From assembly GCF_014529535.1 (NCBI RefSeq), contig NW_023503584.1, forward strand, positions 4,448,832 to 4,512,831: a DNA stretch of 64,000 bases, written 5' to 3'. The notes beneath the pieces are model-generated. The model did not search any database. It worked only from the letters and a program-made list of their open reading frames with translations, and was not told where the DNA came from. Below, one piece after another: positions 25,691 to 38,148 of this stretch. Within the stretch, counting starts at the first letter, position 1; every line of letters starts with the position of its first letter. This stretch comes from Bradysia coprophila (Eukaryota > Arthropoda > Insecta > Diptera > Sciaridae). Position numbers and translations under genes: made by a program.

Positions 25691-26338
25691 AAGAGGAAAC
25701 TAAGCATTACCCGATATTTTTCGGTAATTGCACTCACTATGTCTACTATCTCTCCATGAATATGGCAGAGCAAATGTATATTTTCTACTCTTTGTGACAT
25801 CACCATACCGTAGGTAGGCGCGACCCCCTCGCTTTTTTTAAAATCAATTTCATGGTTTGCTGCTTATAAATAAATTGATAATCAACTTGAATGGTAAAGT
25901 TTTAATTAAAACCGACAAATTGCAAAATTTATTCAATTTTGTTGTTACACTGTCACTGAAATATGTTTTCGAATTTAAATTGTATATTATTTTGTGCAAA
26001 TAACGAAGCCACATTATACCTTCCTGATTGCTGAACACACTTGCGGTGAGTGTTTGTTTGCAATAAAAGTCTTGCGTTTTTCTGCTTGCAAACTGTCCAT
26101 TTAAGAGGCAACAATGCAGCTAAATGAGGTTTAAATGCATAAGTTAAACAATACGCACTGATCAAAAGTATACGTTCTGTTAAGTTCCTCCCTGAGCTAT
26201 CGTAAAATCTTCGACACAATAGTTATTTTCTACACTAAGCGTTTCGTTTGTCCGGTAATGTATACTCAGGCGATAAATTTCTCATTCTCTCGCGTGTGTG
26301 TAAATAGTTATTTACGTATGTCTCTTGGCCGAATATAC

Positions 26339-26524
26339 CAAGGCTGTATACTTTGGGGAGGTCACGCAGATCGACATTTTATTAGATACGCGGGAACACA
26401 CCTTTTCCATACAAACAAATTCACCAAAATTGAATTTGTATGGCGTGATGAATTTTTTGTATGAAACATGGTATGTAACCCGCGTATCGGCATCTGCGTG
26501 ACCTCCCCAAAGTATACAGCCTTG
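26339..26524. mobile_element. MITE, TIR CAAGGCTGTATACTTTGGGG, perfect 8-bp TSD GAATATAC
   Basis: The element is 186 bp, with termini CAAGGCTGTATACTTTGGGG and CCCCAAAGTATACAGCCTTG continuing through GAGGTCACGCAGAT. It is flanked by GAATATAC at 26331-26338 and 26525-26532. An 8-bp duplication fits cut-and-paste transposons such as hAT or P types. Related ends with another perfect 8-bp duplication bound 50557-51002. A piece of the inner part (GAGTATCTAATAAAATGGC) is at 23515. Confidence 0.92.
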
Positions 26525-28819
26525 GAATATACTTCAAAACGTGAGAAAAAAAATCACCTCATTTTCGTCCCCGAAGCATGAAAATATAAATTTTCTCACC
26601 TGAACCGTCATGTCACTTTGTTTTCTTTAGAACTTGATTATAATGTTAGTTATTTGCCAAATATAACCACTATGTAGCCAAAAAAGTCAACTTTTAATTT
26701 TCTATTCAAAAACTTCCAATATTTCAGTGATTCATCGCCAACAGGCTCTAAAATCCAACGTAACTGCAATTTGCATAATGAAATCGTGACAAAAATCAAA
26801 AAATGTAAATCATTTAAATTCGTTGGTCAAACATCATTTGCCACAGTCTTTGGGTGTCAGTCCAATCAAAAAAAAAAAAACAAATGAATTTCGAGATATT
26901 ATTTTGATTAGTCGAATTTTTTAATAAATTTTAAATTGCAAATTTTAATAGCTTTGAAATTCAACCATATATGAATAATAAAAGCCGTTGTAAAATGCCG
27001 AATTTAAATTCGTTTCGATATGAACATTAGGGGTGAATCTGACGCTTTGCTTTGTAACAACTTATGGAGTGAGAACATGCAAAAAAACATAATTTAAATT
27101 TAAAAGGGGCCTTCACAACGCAGTAGTCGCAGTAGTCTAAAGTTTTCATATAAATTCAGTTTTTATGTTGGTATAAGCGTTCCGTACAAGAGGCCAAATA
27201 ACAGTTAATAAAATCTGTTCCTTTGCCTGTTCTTGGAGTGTGTTGTTTGCAGCCTACACCCGATGTTGATTTTTTCGCACTCTTATGACTTTCGGAGGGC
27301 ATCCATAATCTATACACGGTTGGGGTTGAACAAAACTTAAATAGAGTCGCTATACCACCTCTGTTTTTTTTCACATTCAGTTCGCGGATCCATCCAGTTG
27401 TTTCGGAGAACCGGCACTCATGGCCGTGCGGGACTGACGAGTCAATTTGAATACCTATTGTTATATTAACGGATAGAGGGACTACTTCTAAACTAATTCC
27501 TGTTAAAATGGCTTCCCTCGACAACCTGACCACGTAGCCACAGCCAGAAAAATTTCGACATTTTTAAATCGTGTTATGTCCTGAATTGTACAATATTTGA
27601 AAAATTTTATTTTCACCATCCGCGGCGTAACTTGGACTCCTCTGTAATACACAGGTAGACAGGTATCGTGCAACAAAACAATAATGCCTGATCAACCTGC
27701 AGTCTAAGCTTTACAACGATACCAAACTTGCTGTACCAGTCTCACAACAAGTATCTGTTACGACATTTTGTTTGCTGCAAGGTACGAAATTTTCAATTTA
27801 TCATCTATCTTCAAGTTCTTTAGAATTAGTGGAATTGTTATCTATTCTTCATAAATAAGTGGTTTAAGTTATTTGAAGCAATTTTTACATTAATTACGTG
27901 TATCTGGAGTCGGTTAAAGCTGATTTCCACATATTTTTGTGGTAACTTTCCTCTAACGGCTATAGCTAAGTCTGTTTTTTAAAGTGTAAACGGAAAGGAA
28001 ACGTAGTGCTTTTTTCGTAAGTGGAAATCAAGACTAAGTAATTTATTTTTTATTTATTGGTGACTATCGAATCATCGAAAATTCAAATTCTGGAGCGCAT
28101 TTTTACGTTACGTATCTATGGGACGTTGTCAGTGACGATATATCTTCTCCTATTTCCGAATTTTTCAGCACATTTTCTTCCATTTTGAAACACAGCCAAC
28201 ATTTCAAGATTTCGCTATCAAGTCGTCAAATAGCATTTTTCTCATCACCTCAGTTCAAGGGTTACCTTTATGACTACGATATGAGGATGAAGAGTGAAAA
28301 TAGATGAGTGGTTATGGTACGATAGTGATGCAGTGGTGCATACAATATTTATTTATTTATGATGCCATATACTATTATATCTTTCATAACAGAATAATAA
28401 ATCGGCTGATTAACTGATGCTTCCTTTTTTACGTTGCTGTGAAATTAATAAGAGCTGACTCAGCTATAATATGATAGCTAGTGTTAAGGGCAAAGGTAAC
28501 TCGAAATTGTTCTAGCCGCACTCTTAAGGGTTCATTCATTTCCTGGTACATCTCTTTTCTGACTGTCGTCTGATTTTACTTTTCATTTTCGAGTAAAAAG
28601 AGTAGAGAGCCAGCAGCGCCATTCTGCGTATTCTACCATAGAGTGTAACTCTCTGTATTCTATTGATGATAAATGATTATTTTCTTCGTTGCATCTGTCA
28701 AAAGACATTGCTTGCAGTTACCAATCTGCGATTCGTTTACACCAGTGCTATAAAAAAAATAACCAAACGTTGCTACATTCTTGGACATTTTTCTTAAATA
28801 AAAGTCATAGAACCACAAC

Positions 28820-31800
28820 ATGCTCAATCGCATATGGTTTTCCTGTCTCATTTCACTAGTTGTTGCTGATCTTCGTGTGGTAATTACATTTTTTCATGGA
28901 CAATTACAAAGAACGCGATCATAACCTAACTTTTATGCAGCCGAAAAGTAGTGGTGTCATCGTGAACCCATTCTACGATCCGAAGGATGATGCGAATGAC
29001 ATCAAAAAAACCGATCCCAACGAAATCTTACCGCCAACACATCAACAGCTAGCTGAAACGTTGAATCTACGGAATATCATAAATACTGCCGTCCGTAACA
29101 ATGCTTATTTCGTTGGAGGTGATTCACCGATGACATCGCCGAAACCCTTTCAGTGGTTTGCCAATTTGTTAGGAACAAAGTCTGGTAAAAATGTTGGCAG
29201 CAGTAATATCGATAAAACTGAAGAGTTAGGAATGGGAACTGTGGCTGATGCAACGGATGTGAGTGGTACTGCTAATGTATCGAATAAGGAAGCTGGTGCC
29301 ATTCAGAGTAATGTGATCGACAGTGTAATAATGTCGAGGCTGGAGAGCAAACCGTTTACTATTTCGCAGAAAAAGGTGCAACGGGAACAGTTGGAGTTGA
29401 TCTCCGTCGAAGAAGATTTAAACTTTGCGTACGGTGAAAATGTTCGATCGTGGATCACAATCGAAAGCAGGACAAACAATGTAAACGGACTGATTGGCAT
29501 CAGTAACAGTTCGTTGGTACTCATTAGAGTAGATCAGAGCGGAACGTACGAATTGGTCGAAGAATTGGATCTGAAAATTGGCATTCGTTGTTTCACAAAT
29601 TATGAGCATTGGAATCAAACATCGAAGTCAGTTCACAGCATTGTCATAGTGGAAATGGAAGGCCAGTTACTATTTGTATCGACCAGAAATGATTTAAGCG
29701 GATGGGACGTTGTGTGGCAGTGGACCATTCACACCAAGCTTGATTCGCTTATCCATTTCAAGCATGAGTCATCGCATATGCTATTGATGGTAAACTCTCC
29801 GTTTGGACAAAATTCTGGAGTATCAGCGGACATGTACAAATTTGATTTACAGTCACGTAACACCTGGCTAGTCCAGAAAATTCCATTGAATCATCCGTGC
29901 AAAAGTGTCGCAATCATTAACACTTACCGTGATCTGATCTTGTGTTTCGCTCAAAGCAACACCGTCGACCTATTTAAAAGTGATCAGCACGCAGATTCTC
30001 AGTCATTCGAATACTTCTCGTCTATCGAAGCGAATAGTGTGCAACGGATTTCCGGCTTCCAAATGGGAGGGTTTTCATATCTGGCAACGACCGGACTCGA
30101 ACCGAAAATATTTCGCTATCATCGTGGCAGTTTCGTTGCGCAGACCATATTGTCACGGTCCTGGGGATTGGTTGAAGCATTTTTTCCCATACCAGCACGC
30201 ACTTATCGGGACGATTTGATTTTACTCGTTCAACATCGTATCATGATGGGAACGCATACGGTGGCAGTGGTGGAAGCTTTGATTTGGAATGGTGAATCGT
30301 TCGACGTATCCCTATCGGTTCCATGTCGAATTGGTAATGAAATATTGGATTTTGGCATGACTTGTTTGTTGGATTATGATCGTGATAGCGGTATCGATGG
30401 ACTGTCGATCATTCAGGATGGAAATAGTATTTCCTTGATTGTGCCAAGGGTTGAAGCTCCTTCGTCGATGTTCCGGTTAACATTTCAGTTGAAGTCTTTC
30501 GATAGTCCTAGCTCAACGGTCACTAAAGATTTCCAGATATTTTCCAAGTCTATTGAAGCGACGACAAACTATCAGAATGACATTATGTCAATGGGTGCCG
30601 ATGCACTATCACATGGACTCAATGCTGATCGAAACGATGTCAGTGCCATGTGGAATTTATCGATGGTGACTGCGGGTAGTCTGTCTGTCAATGACGGTGC
30701 TACGTGGAAAATTGCGGAAAATTTCTTTTTCGGAAATGAAAAGTGGACCAAAGATATGTCTAATGTGAATATTGTCGACTTGTCAAAAATTGTGCATGAG
30801 CTTCAAAGCGATGTCGACCGTCTGCAAAACGAATTCACAGAAACTAATACCGTTGAACATACGTCTGACTCACCGATCCATGTCGTACAAGTCGCACCGA
30901 ATGGCAAATTTGACATCAACACTGCACGTGTAATCAAAGGTGAACGCCGTGTGAAAAGAACTGAAGGTAGCAACGATGGCCGCATCTACTTCGATGAACT
31001 TAATGTGAAGCACGTCCAGGTCGATTACATCAATGACATTCCAGTCAACGACATAATATTCATCCACGATGGAATTCTGAATGCTGTCGATTCGTTGATT
31101 GTGGAGGGCAACCTGGACGTTTTAAATGAAGTAGAAATTGCACCAGATGACATGGACAGGGTTGGTGAAAGTTTGGAGGATCAGCGGTCACTGGACAAAT
31201 TGATACCGGCTGACAATGTGCAGTTGACTGGTGATTTGATCGTTGATTCGATAAATGGCGTGATATGGCAAGATTTCTTGCATCAAATAGTCATGAAAAA
31301 TTTACCGAATTTTATGCCACTTTTAGTAGTGAATGGGGTACGTGTTACCACTGTGGATCTAATTGTACTCGTTTTCAAACTTTGGTCAATTTTCAGGATG
31401 TTTTGGCAATGGAACCTATTGAAGTGGGTTACTTGAATCAAATTTCATTTCTGGAAGAATTCTTGTGGATGCGTGGCTTGGACATTAGCAGTGTTACGGG
31501 TCAGAAAATCTTCAAAGGAACAATAAGTGAGCAACTGAATTTATTGTTTGAAAATACGTCACAAGATCTGTGCATCGAAAATTCAACAAGATTCCAATCA
31601 CATTCTGATTTTCTATTGAATTTCCCTTTCAGCCGCTGACTCTGTAGATACGAGCGGACCCGTTGATGGAGTGTACACTCAAGAAACTATAACGTTAGGT
31701 GAAACGCAGCATATTAGAGGCTTAACCACTTTCACACAATTGGAAGTGACCGAAAACTTGGACGTGAGTCACTCAAAATCCGCTAAAATCAAAAATTTTC

Positions 31801-34800
31801 AACTGAATTTCTACCACTTAGGTGAACGGCACTATCAACGGCAAACATTTAGATGAATTCAAACCGAATCTTAGTCTCCAAGAATCGAATATCATCTTAT
31901 CGGACTGCCTATTTCAAAACCTTCAAGTTCAGGGACCGATTATCATATCCAACTACTGTAACGGTGTCATTTTGGACGATATCTTTGCGGATGTTGTGTA
32001 CAAGTCCAGTCCGAAAGCAACCATTTCGTCGTTCAAAACGTTTGAGTCCGTGGAATCGGTGGTTGAGTTAACATCGAATTTGATGAATAACATCCCGGTG
32101 GACAATTACATGACCGCTGATACAGTACAAGACATCCACTTTGATAAGCTTGTTGGCAACGTGATGTTTCGAGAGCTGTACACCAATGGGCTGTTCGGCT
32201 TCATCAATGTCACCGAACTCGACCGTAATTCGATAAAATTGACAGGCGAGCAATATACAGAGGCCGAGCTAATATTCGACGGTGCGGATGAAATCAATTT
32301 TGTCGCTGAGGTCGTTGAAATCCAAAGTTCCTTCAATGGGCTGTCCACGAACGATATGATCGTAGTAGATGAATCTTTGGTAATCGATGGGAATTTCATC
32401 GTCAACTCAGCGATCATAAATGATGCTGTAATTGACGGTGACGTTAACGGCAACGGGGTGATCAATGGATTAAGCCTAGCTGAATTCGATGCAGTTCGAT
32501 TGAGCAGAAGTCGAGCTCAGGATATTACGTCGTCGTACTTCATCGAAAATGTGTTAATCGAGGGTGACATCGTTGCTGAATACGTAAATGGCGTCAACAT
32601 AATGGACTTGACGAAGCACATAAGCCACGTCACAAATTTACTGGAATTTTTGTCGTCCACTGATGTCAAAGTGACGAATTTGATTGTCGATGGCAATGTA
32701 TCGGTTCAGACAATAAACGGGCACGATTTCAATTCGATCAAAGACAATGCCATTTGGTTGAATCGACCGAATATTGTCGTTGGAGAACTGCAATTTCTGG
32801 ATGCATTTGAAATTAGCCAAGGCATCATCGTCAACAATGTGAACAACGAAATTTTCCAGAATTTCATCGATGGCCTTGTCGTCAAAACGGATGAGAATAT
32901 CGAATTCGTCGGTAGAAAAGTATTCCAAAATGAATTTCATGTCGACCAGGACATTCAAATTGCCACGGTGAATGGAATTCCAATCGAACGAATTTGGACG
33001 AAAAGTCCCACGGCTTCGTTTACCGGTTCGGTTAATATTTTCGGAGATCTATTCGTTGAGCATATGAATCTTCAAGGCTATGCGAATTCGGTTAATTGGC
33101 GTAATATCGAGTACAACTATCAATTCGACGCTGAACGAGGTAGCCACATATTAAAGAACAACGTTCGCTTTACCGCTCCAACAAACATAAACCATCTACA
33201 CATCCAACACGGTCTGAATGCTGTGGAAAACATAACCGATTTTCTAGCGCTTGTCATTCGAAAAAATCATGCCGGACCCGTAACCGGTACGAAGTTGTTC
33301 CAAAATTCCGTAATTTTCATGAACCATCTGCAAGCGGCCGCATTCGATACGGTGGACATTCCTTTACTGTTCGAAAATTTGGTCATAAACGATGTAAACG
33401 AGAGAGCCGTTATCTTTGGTGATGTTGCGTTCGACAATGACGTGACCGCTTCACATATACAGGCTTCCGGTAGTATTCTATCTCACACACTGATGGAATG
33501 CAAAATAGCTGAATGGAAAGAAAATGCGCTCAGCACCAATGAACCAGTGAAAGTCTTTCAGCAGCTCATCTTTCCAGCTGAAACATTGCGAACGAATAAT
33601 GTTGAGGTTCAATTTGTGAACGGCAATCCAATGGCAACGATTTTCACACTGAACTCGGATCAGACTTTCGAGAACTCCGTACAGTCCGATACGGTTTCGT
33701 TGAGCAAAATCAACGTCGATGGTTTGGTGAATGGTTACGATATGAAAACGTTGCGTGACAATTCGGTGTTGGTAACTGGTGACAATTACATCACAGCCCC
33801 GACAACCCTACAAACTGCTCGTGTACTCAGCGTGCTTCAAACTGTGGACACAATCAATGGAAAAAATCTGAACAACATTGCCACGCTACACGAAGATCTG
33901 CGTATTTATGGTCCATTATCGTTCCGATCGATAACCGCTAGAAACCTCAACACCAAAGACACAATATCCGGCATCGATTTCGATTACTGGTATGCGAATG
34001 CATTATGGAAATCTCAGCGTGAGAATCAGATAGTTCGAGGAAAGTGGACCGTCACAGAGGGAATAATCCGTGGACCAGTTACAGGTGCCGGAATATTAAA
34101 TGGAATCCGGATTGATCAACTGGCTGGTCAAATAGGTGCTTACCAGTCGAATGTATTGAATAATTTCGAGATCTTTCGTCAAGGCTACATTGAAAACTGT
34201 CACAAAATGGAAAATTTAATCCACCAAACGCGCACGCTTCCATATTTCTTAACGTATTTCGAGGAATCGTTTTCGTTGCGAGTGCATTCGGTATTGAATT
34301 CGGTGCACTTTTTCGTAGCCAACGATCAGAGCTACGCCGTCATAAATCTAGCATGTCTAACCGTTTTGTACGCTTGGAACAGGAATACGGAAAATTATGA
34401 AAAAATCTTCGAAACCGAAACTGGAAATGTCGACGCCTGGTTGGATATGACCGATGAAACGAATTTGCTGCACTTGATTAGCAACACCGAAACCGATTAT
34501 TCAAACTGTCCAACATCAGGATTAAATATCTGGAAATTTGACGGCACTTCCTTATTACATGTGTCCAAAATAGCCGACTCGAGCAAGTTTGCTCTGTTGC
34601 ACAGTAGCAAACTCCATCCTCAACGGTTTCTAGCGATGACCAAAGATGCTGGTGTCGTCAACGAATTTGATTTACAAAGTAATTTGGTCGAACAATGGCA
34701 TCTACCCGTGGGAGACCAACCTTTCCGTTTTCTGCCTGAAAATGCCAATCTTGGCATCGCATTGAGTGATGGTAAACAACTTTCCAGTTTATCGTATGCA

Positions 34801-36725
34801 ACAGCCACCGACCATCGAAAGCAAAGATCAACTCGTCCATTAAACGATGCAGTGGAGTTGAAACGATTTGTGCGCTGTCCATTCTTGGATGAAACAGTGG
34901 AGAATGCCACGGCTAAGTGTAAATTGTGGCACCAAGCAACCTTGAAGGCTCTCGTTAATATTGGTCCGTACAAACAAGTGGACGTCGCTACTCAAAATCG
35001 ACTGTTGAGTGATGTTAATATGACTAATACACTACTCGGTAAATCGCCGTTCAAACTTAAAGCCATCCCTCCTGAAAATGGTCAACTGCAGTATCCCAAA
35101 TTTGTACAGTCATTCACTAAAAACGGCCAATCGTCCACTGGATATCTGCAGCAGATGCTCATGACACAGAAAAGTCAACCCAGAAACGAGAACGAGAACT
35201 CTACAGCCGATAGTGGACCACTTCAAAATCCTAAAATCGTACAGTCATCCGCTGAAAGCGTTAAATCTTCGAACAGTAATGCCGATCAATTGCTAGCAAT
35301 TAAAATGAATCGACCTGGAAACGAAAACGAGCCATTCCAAAATGGTAAAGTCGTGCAGATGTCAACTCAAAATCAGGAGTCCGCGAACAGTGATAGGCCA
35401 CCATTACTGCCAGCCGCGAACAGTAACTCAGTAAACGATAACAAACCATTGAATTCGTCCGCACGGGATGCATTTGGCGACATTGAAAAGGTTACCATCG
35501 AAATAGCGGACCAGTTAATCGACTCTCTAATCGACGTTGAAACAGCAGCCGAAGATATTGATTTCGACGATAGCTTGGTCGGTATGTCGTTGAAGAATGG
35601 AAGTGAAACCGAATCGGATGCGATATTGACTCACACAAATACCAGTGAGCCGTCATCGACGAGAGATATGTTTGGCGACATCGAAGCGAAAACCATCAAA
35701 TTAGCTGACAAGGTTATTGATGCTGTTGTGAACTTCAAAGACACTGCAAAGAAGAGTCAGGCGAAATTCCATCATATGTTCAAAGTGAAACCTTTGATAG
35801 GCGGTGATCATTACAGAAAAATGGGAAATTATTCAGGTGGCCAGGAAAACACAAATTTACCAAAAATTCCACAAGTTTTCTATGCAACAAATGGAACGGG
35901 TTTGCATGCCCCACAATCCCCTATTTTGAATGAAACCGACGGAACAGCCACTAATTTGGTCACAGATACGACTAGTGCACCTACGGAAAAGCTAATAGAT
36001 CCCGCAGCTGTCAATGAAGAGCAATTCAGTCAAGAGAATGTTGGCGAAGAAGAAGCACAAATTTCGAAAGAAATTTCCAGTGAAGGCATTGCAACCGCTG
36101 AAAACCTAAATTTCCCGAACCATCCAGCTGAAGAAATTGTAGCAATTACTGTGGGCGAAAATGCAAAGCACTTGGTCGCCGTGTCTTCGTTGAGAGAACA
36201 TACCATCCAAGGGAAACACGATTTGATTCGGGTAAGACGAACAATTTTCTTTGGTGTGAGTCACAGTATGACCGACCCTATCGTTCCAGATCTACGAAGA
36301 CATCATCGAAGGCAATCTATTCCAGACGTTAGTCTGCCATCGCCCGAAAAGTTTGACCGTCTTAAACGTACGAGATGACACCATTTTAGCTTTCGTTGAA
36401 AATGATGCCGAAGTTCAGGTTTGTCAATTCTTTAAAAGGGTTTTTCTTTGATTTAAGCGATTTAAGTCTACAATTCCCGATCATTTTTCGTTTGTTTATC
36501 CAGATTTTTGTGTACCGTGGCATTCAAGGATTTGTCAAGTTTACCAGTTTCGAATTGCCTTCCGTCATCTCAAAGCTTACGGCAATTCAATTACCGGTCG
36601 GTAATCCGTTTGAATGTAACAGATCCTTTTTGGTGGCTACGATGAAGAAGGAGATTCGTTTCATCGAAGCGAAAGCATGTGGCTATTGTGGTGTTAATGT
36701 TGAGTTGACTTGTGAAATGAAATGA
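28820..36725 (+). CDS. Very large secreted multi-domain protein (about 2,492 aa), propeller-like and V/I-N-G repeats
   Basis: Exons: 28820-28879, 28941-31337, 31397-31526, 31633-31763, 31822-36231, 36290-36418, 36504-36725. All junctions are GT...AG, introns are 58-106 nt, and the reading frame is kept throughout (7,479 nt). The ATG at 28820 is chosen because it gives a signal peptide, MLNRIWFSCLISLVVAD; the long frame's own ATG at 28896 lies inside intron 1. Layout: propeller/EPTP-like strands (about 174-544), short coiled coil (about 631-657), furin-like RRVKR (689-693), about fifteen repeats containing V/I-N-G-x-x-hydrophobic, probably a beta-solenoid (about 707-1682), a second propeller-like part (about 1712-1899), RKQR (1905-1908), a disordered Asn/Gln/Ser-rich region with internal repeats (about 1979-2349), and a last EPTP-like part ending in a Cys cluster. 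Function unknown. Large dipteran eggshell proteins of the fs(1)Nasrat/polehole/closca type are one untested possibility. Confidence 0.85.
28880..28940 (+). other. 61-nt intron that decides the start of the large secreted protein
   Basis: Donor GTAATT at 28880 and acceptor TTATGCAG ending at 28940, both phase 0. Without this splice the hydrophobic leader starting at 28820 would run into a TAA at 28914. With it, the leader joins the long frame at a Pro codon. This is why the unspliced ATG at 28896 is rejected. Confidence 0.8.
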
Positions 36726-36873
36726 GTTCGAAAAATCAGGGAAAAAAATTCTTTTGCAAAAAGAAGATTCGTTGTTCTAAATATGAAAGTTTGTCGATGA
36801 TTAAATTGTATTTTACAATCAGTGTCTGGTTTTTCAATCTTTTCCATCTACTAAAACGATCTGCAAAAAAAAA

Positions 36874-36991
36874 CCGTTTTGCGATGCTGAGGTCGACAAT
36901 AATGCTGTGTTTGCCATTGTAGTTCGATTTGTAGCTTACGTTGAACAAAGGAAAATGCAGCATAATTGTCGACTTCAGCATCGCAAAACGG
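36874..36991. repeat. Hairpin in the 3' flank of the large gene
   Basis: CCGTTTTGCGATGCTGAGGT...ATGCTG (from 36874) pairs with CAGCAT...ACTTCAGCATCGCAAAACGG (to 36991). The arms are about 36 nt with three visible mismatches and the loop is about 45 nt. If the transcript reaches the AATAAA at 37225, this hairpin lies in its 3' UTR. It could equally be a small MITE. Confidence 0.7.
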
Positions 36992-37637
36992 CTTGTGTGT
37001 TTTCGCTCTATAATAACAGATCTATCATCAACGGTTTCCAGCCCACCAAACACACACACATTATTTTGCACATCACATGGGTAAATGTTCACAATTTCTT
37101 TTCTACCCTCAAGCCGAATGGAAAATTTCTAATTATAAACTAAACTCACAATGTGTCAGCTTTGCAGCCTGTCATTATGGCATCAATCCACATTACCCCC
37201 GTATCTCAGAAAAATTTCCAACTAAATAAAGAATGAAAACAGAAATCTAAGATAACGGCAAAGATTAAAGATTGAGTTAAACTTCCTGATTTTATTAACA
37301 ACAAGTTGATGTGGAAAGGTTAAATTTATGTTAATTTTCCGTTGATGGGGCTGAACGTGACACTGAAATGTAAATTAATCTTGAACTAATTAAGAAATAA
37401 GAATAAAATTTGATACAAAGTGAAACAGCCTCGAAGGGGATGTTCACAAATGTTGTTCCGCAAAATTATTCCATTGTGGGACCGCATGGGTTCTGTTGAG
37501 GTTTGGAGTGATAACACAGCACGACTACAATACAGCTAATATTTATACCTTTACAAGTTGCGTGGCCGTTGGTAGGGTTTTGAAGTTGTCGTCTGTCGTC
37601 TTTCTAAAGAATAAAATTTTGCAGAAAGAATATGCCT

Positions 37638-37782
37638 AAAGGCCAACACACACTAGCATTTAGTGTCAGTTGGGAATATGATATTTCTATTGTTAAAACA
37701 GGCTTTAACCGATTTTAGCTGATTTAAACAATAGAAATATCGTATTCCCGATGACACTAGATGCTAATGTGTGTTGACCTTA
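37638..37782. mobile_element. Palindromic MITE of about 145 bp
   Basis: Left arm AAGGCCAACACACACTAGCA...GATATTTCTATTGTT; right arm AACAATAGAAATATC...TGCTAATGTGTGTTGACCTT. The arms of about 58 nt have a few mismatches and the loop is about 25 nt. No clear duplication on the flanks. Confidence 0.75.
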
Positions 37783-38105
37783 AGATAATTCAAAAGTCAA
37801 GAGCTCAAAACCATTTCAATATTTTTGTTTAGACTTAAATTAAACTCAAGTTTCTTTCAAATCATATCATGTCAGGGGTTGTTCATAAAGTATGTCACGC
37901 GTGCGAAGAAAATGTGATAGAAAGAGATGAAAGTAGTCGTCACGAGTGACATACTCAATGAAAAACATGAAACTTTAATTAACCTATTACGGAGACTACA
38001 GTAATAAACGACAAACTAAGTGCTGGATTACCATCATGGCTAACATGGGCTAAGCCCACTGGCGCCGGGGAAAAATTGAGCTGCACTCCTATCTGCCATA
38101 TCACT

Positions 38106-38148
38106 CCATAACACACCATAACACACCATAACACACCATAAAACCATA
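38106..38148 (+). repeat. 10-nt tandem repeat CATAACACAC
   Basis: CCATAACACA repeats three times and a fourth, altered unit follows (CCATAAAACCATAA). Confidence 0.8.

Larger units (their letters stand above)
9214..28819. other. Long gene-free, MITE-rich interval
   Basis: Nearly 20 kb with no recognisable gene. The longest open frames (17343-17681 +, 19020-19436 -, 24017-24400 -, 27156-27533 -) match nothing I know and are about as long as chance frames would be in AT-rich DNA. Listed separately are the inverted-repeat elements at 10772, 12755, 15856, 16049, 16553, 19758, 22189, 22378, 22607, 23974, 25578 and 26339, and the dispersed repeats. A perfect 18-nt tandem pair, CTGATGGTGTTATTTTAT, lies at 9807-9842. 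Confidence 0.5.

Noticed and set aside
26258..26464. 68-codon frame at the MITE
   Set aside because: It crosses the duplication and inverted end of the element at 26339, so it is not a gene.
27156..27533. 125-codon minus-strand frame
   Set aside because: Reasonably balanced composition but no motif, splice signal or neighbour I could connect; chance cannot be excluded.
28896..28940. ATG at 28896 as start of the giant protein
   Set aside because: It lies within a 61-nt intron; using 28820 plus splicing gives a clear signal peptide and keeps frame.
32068..32958. Minus-strand frames opposite the giant gene
   Set aside because: Shadows of the coding strand; no start context, splice support or known domain.
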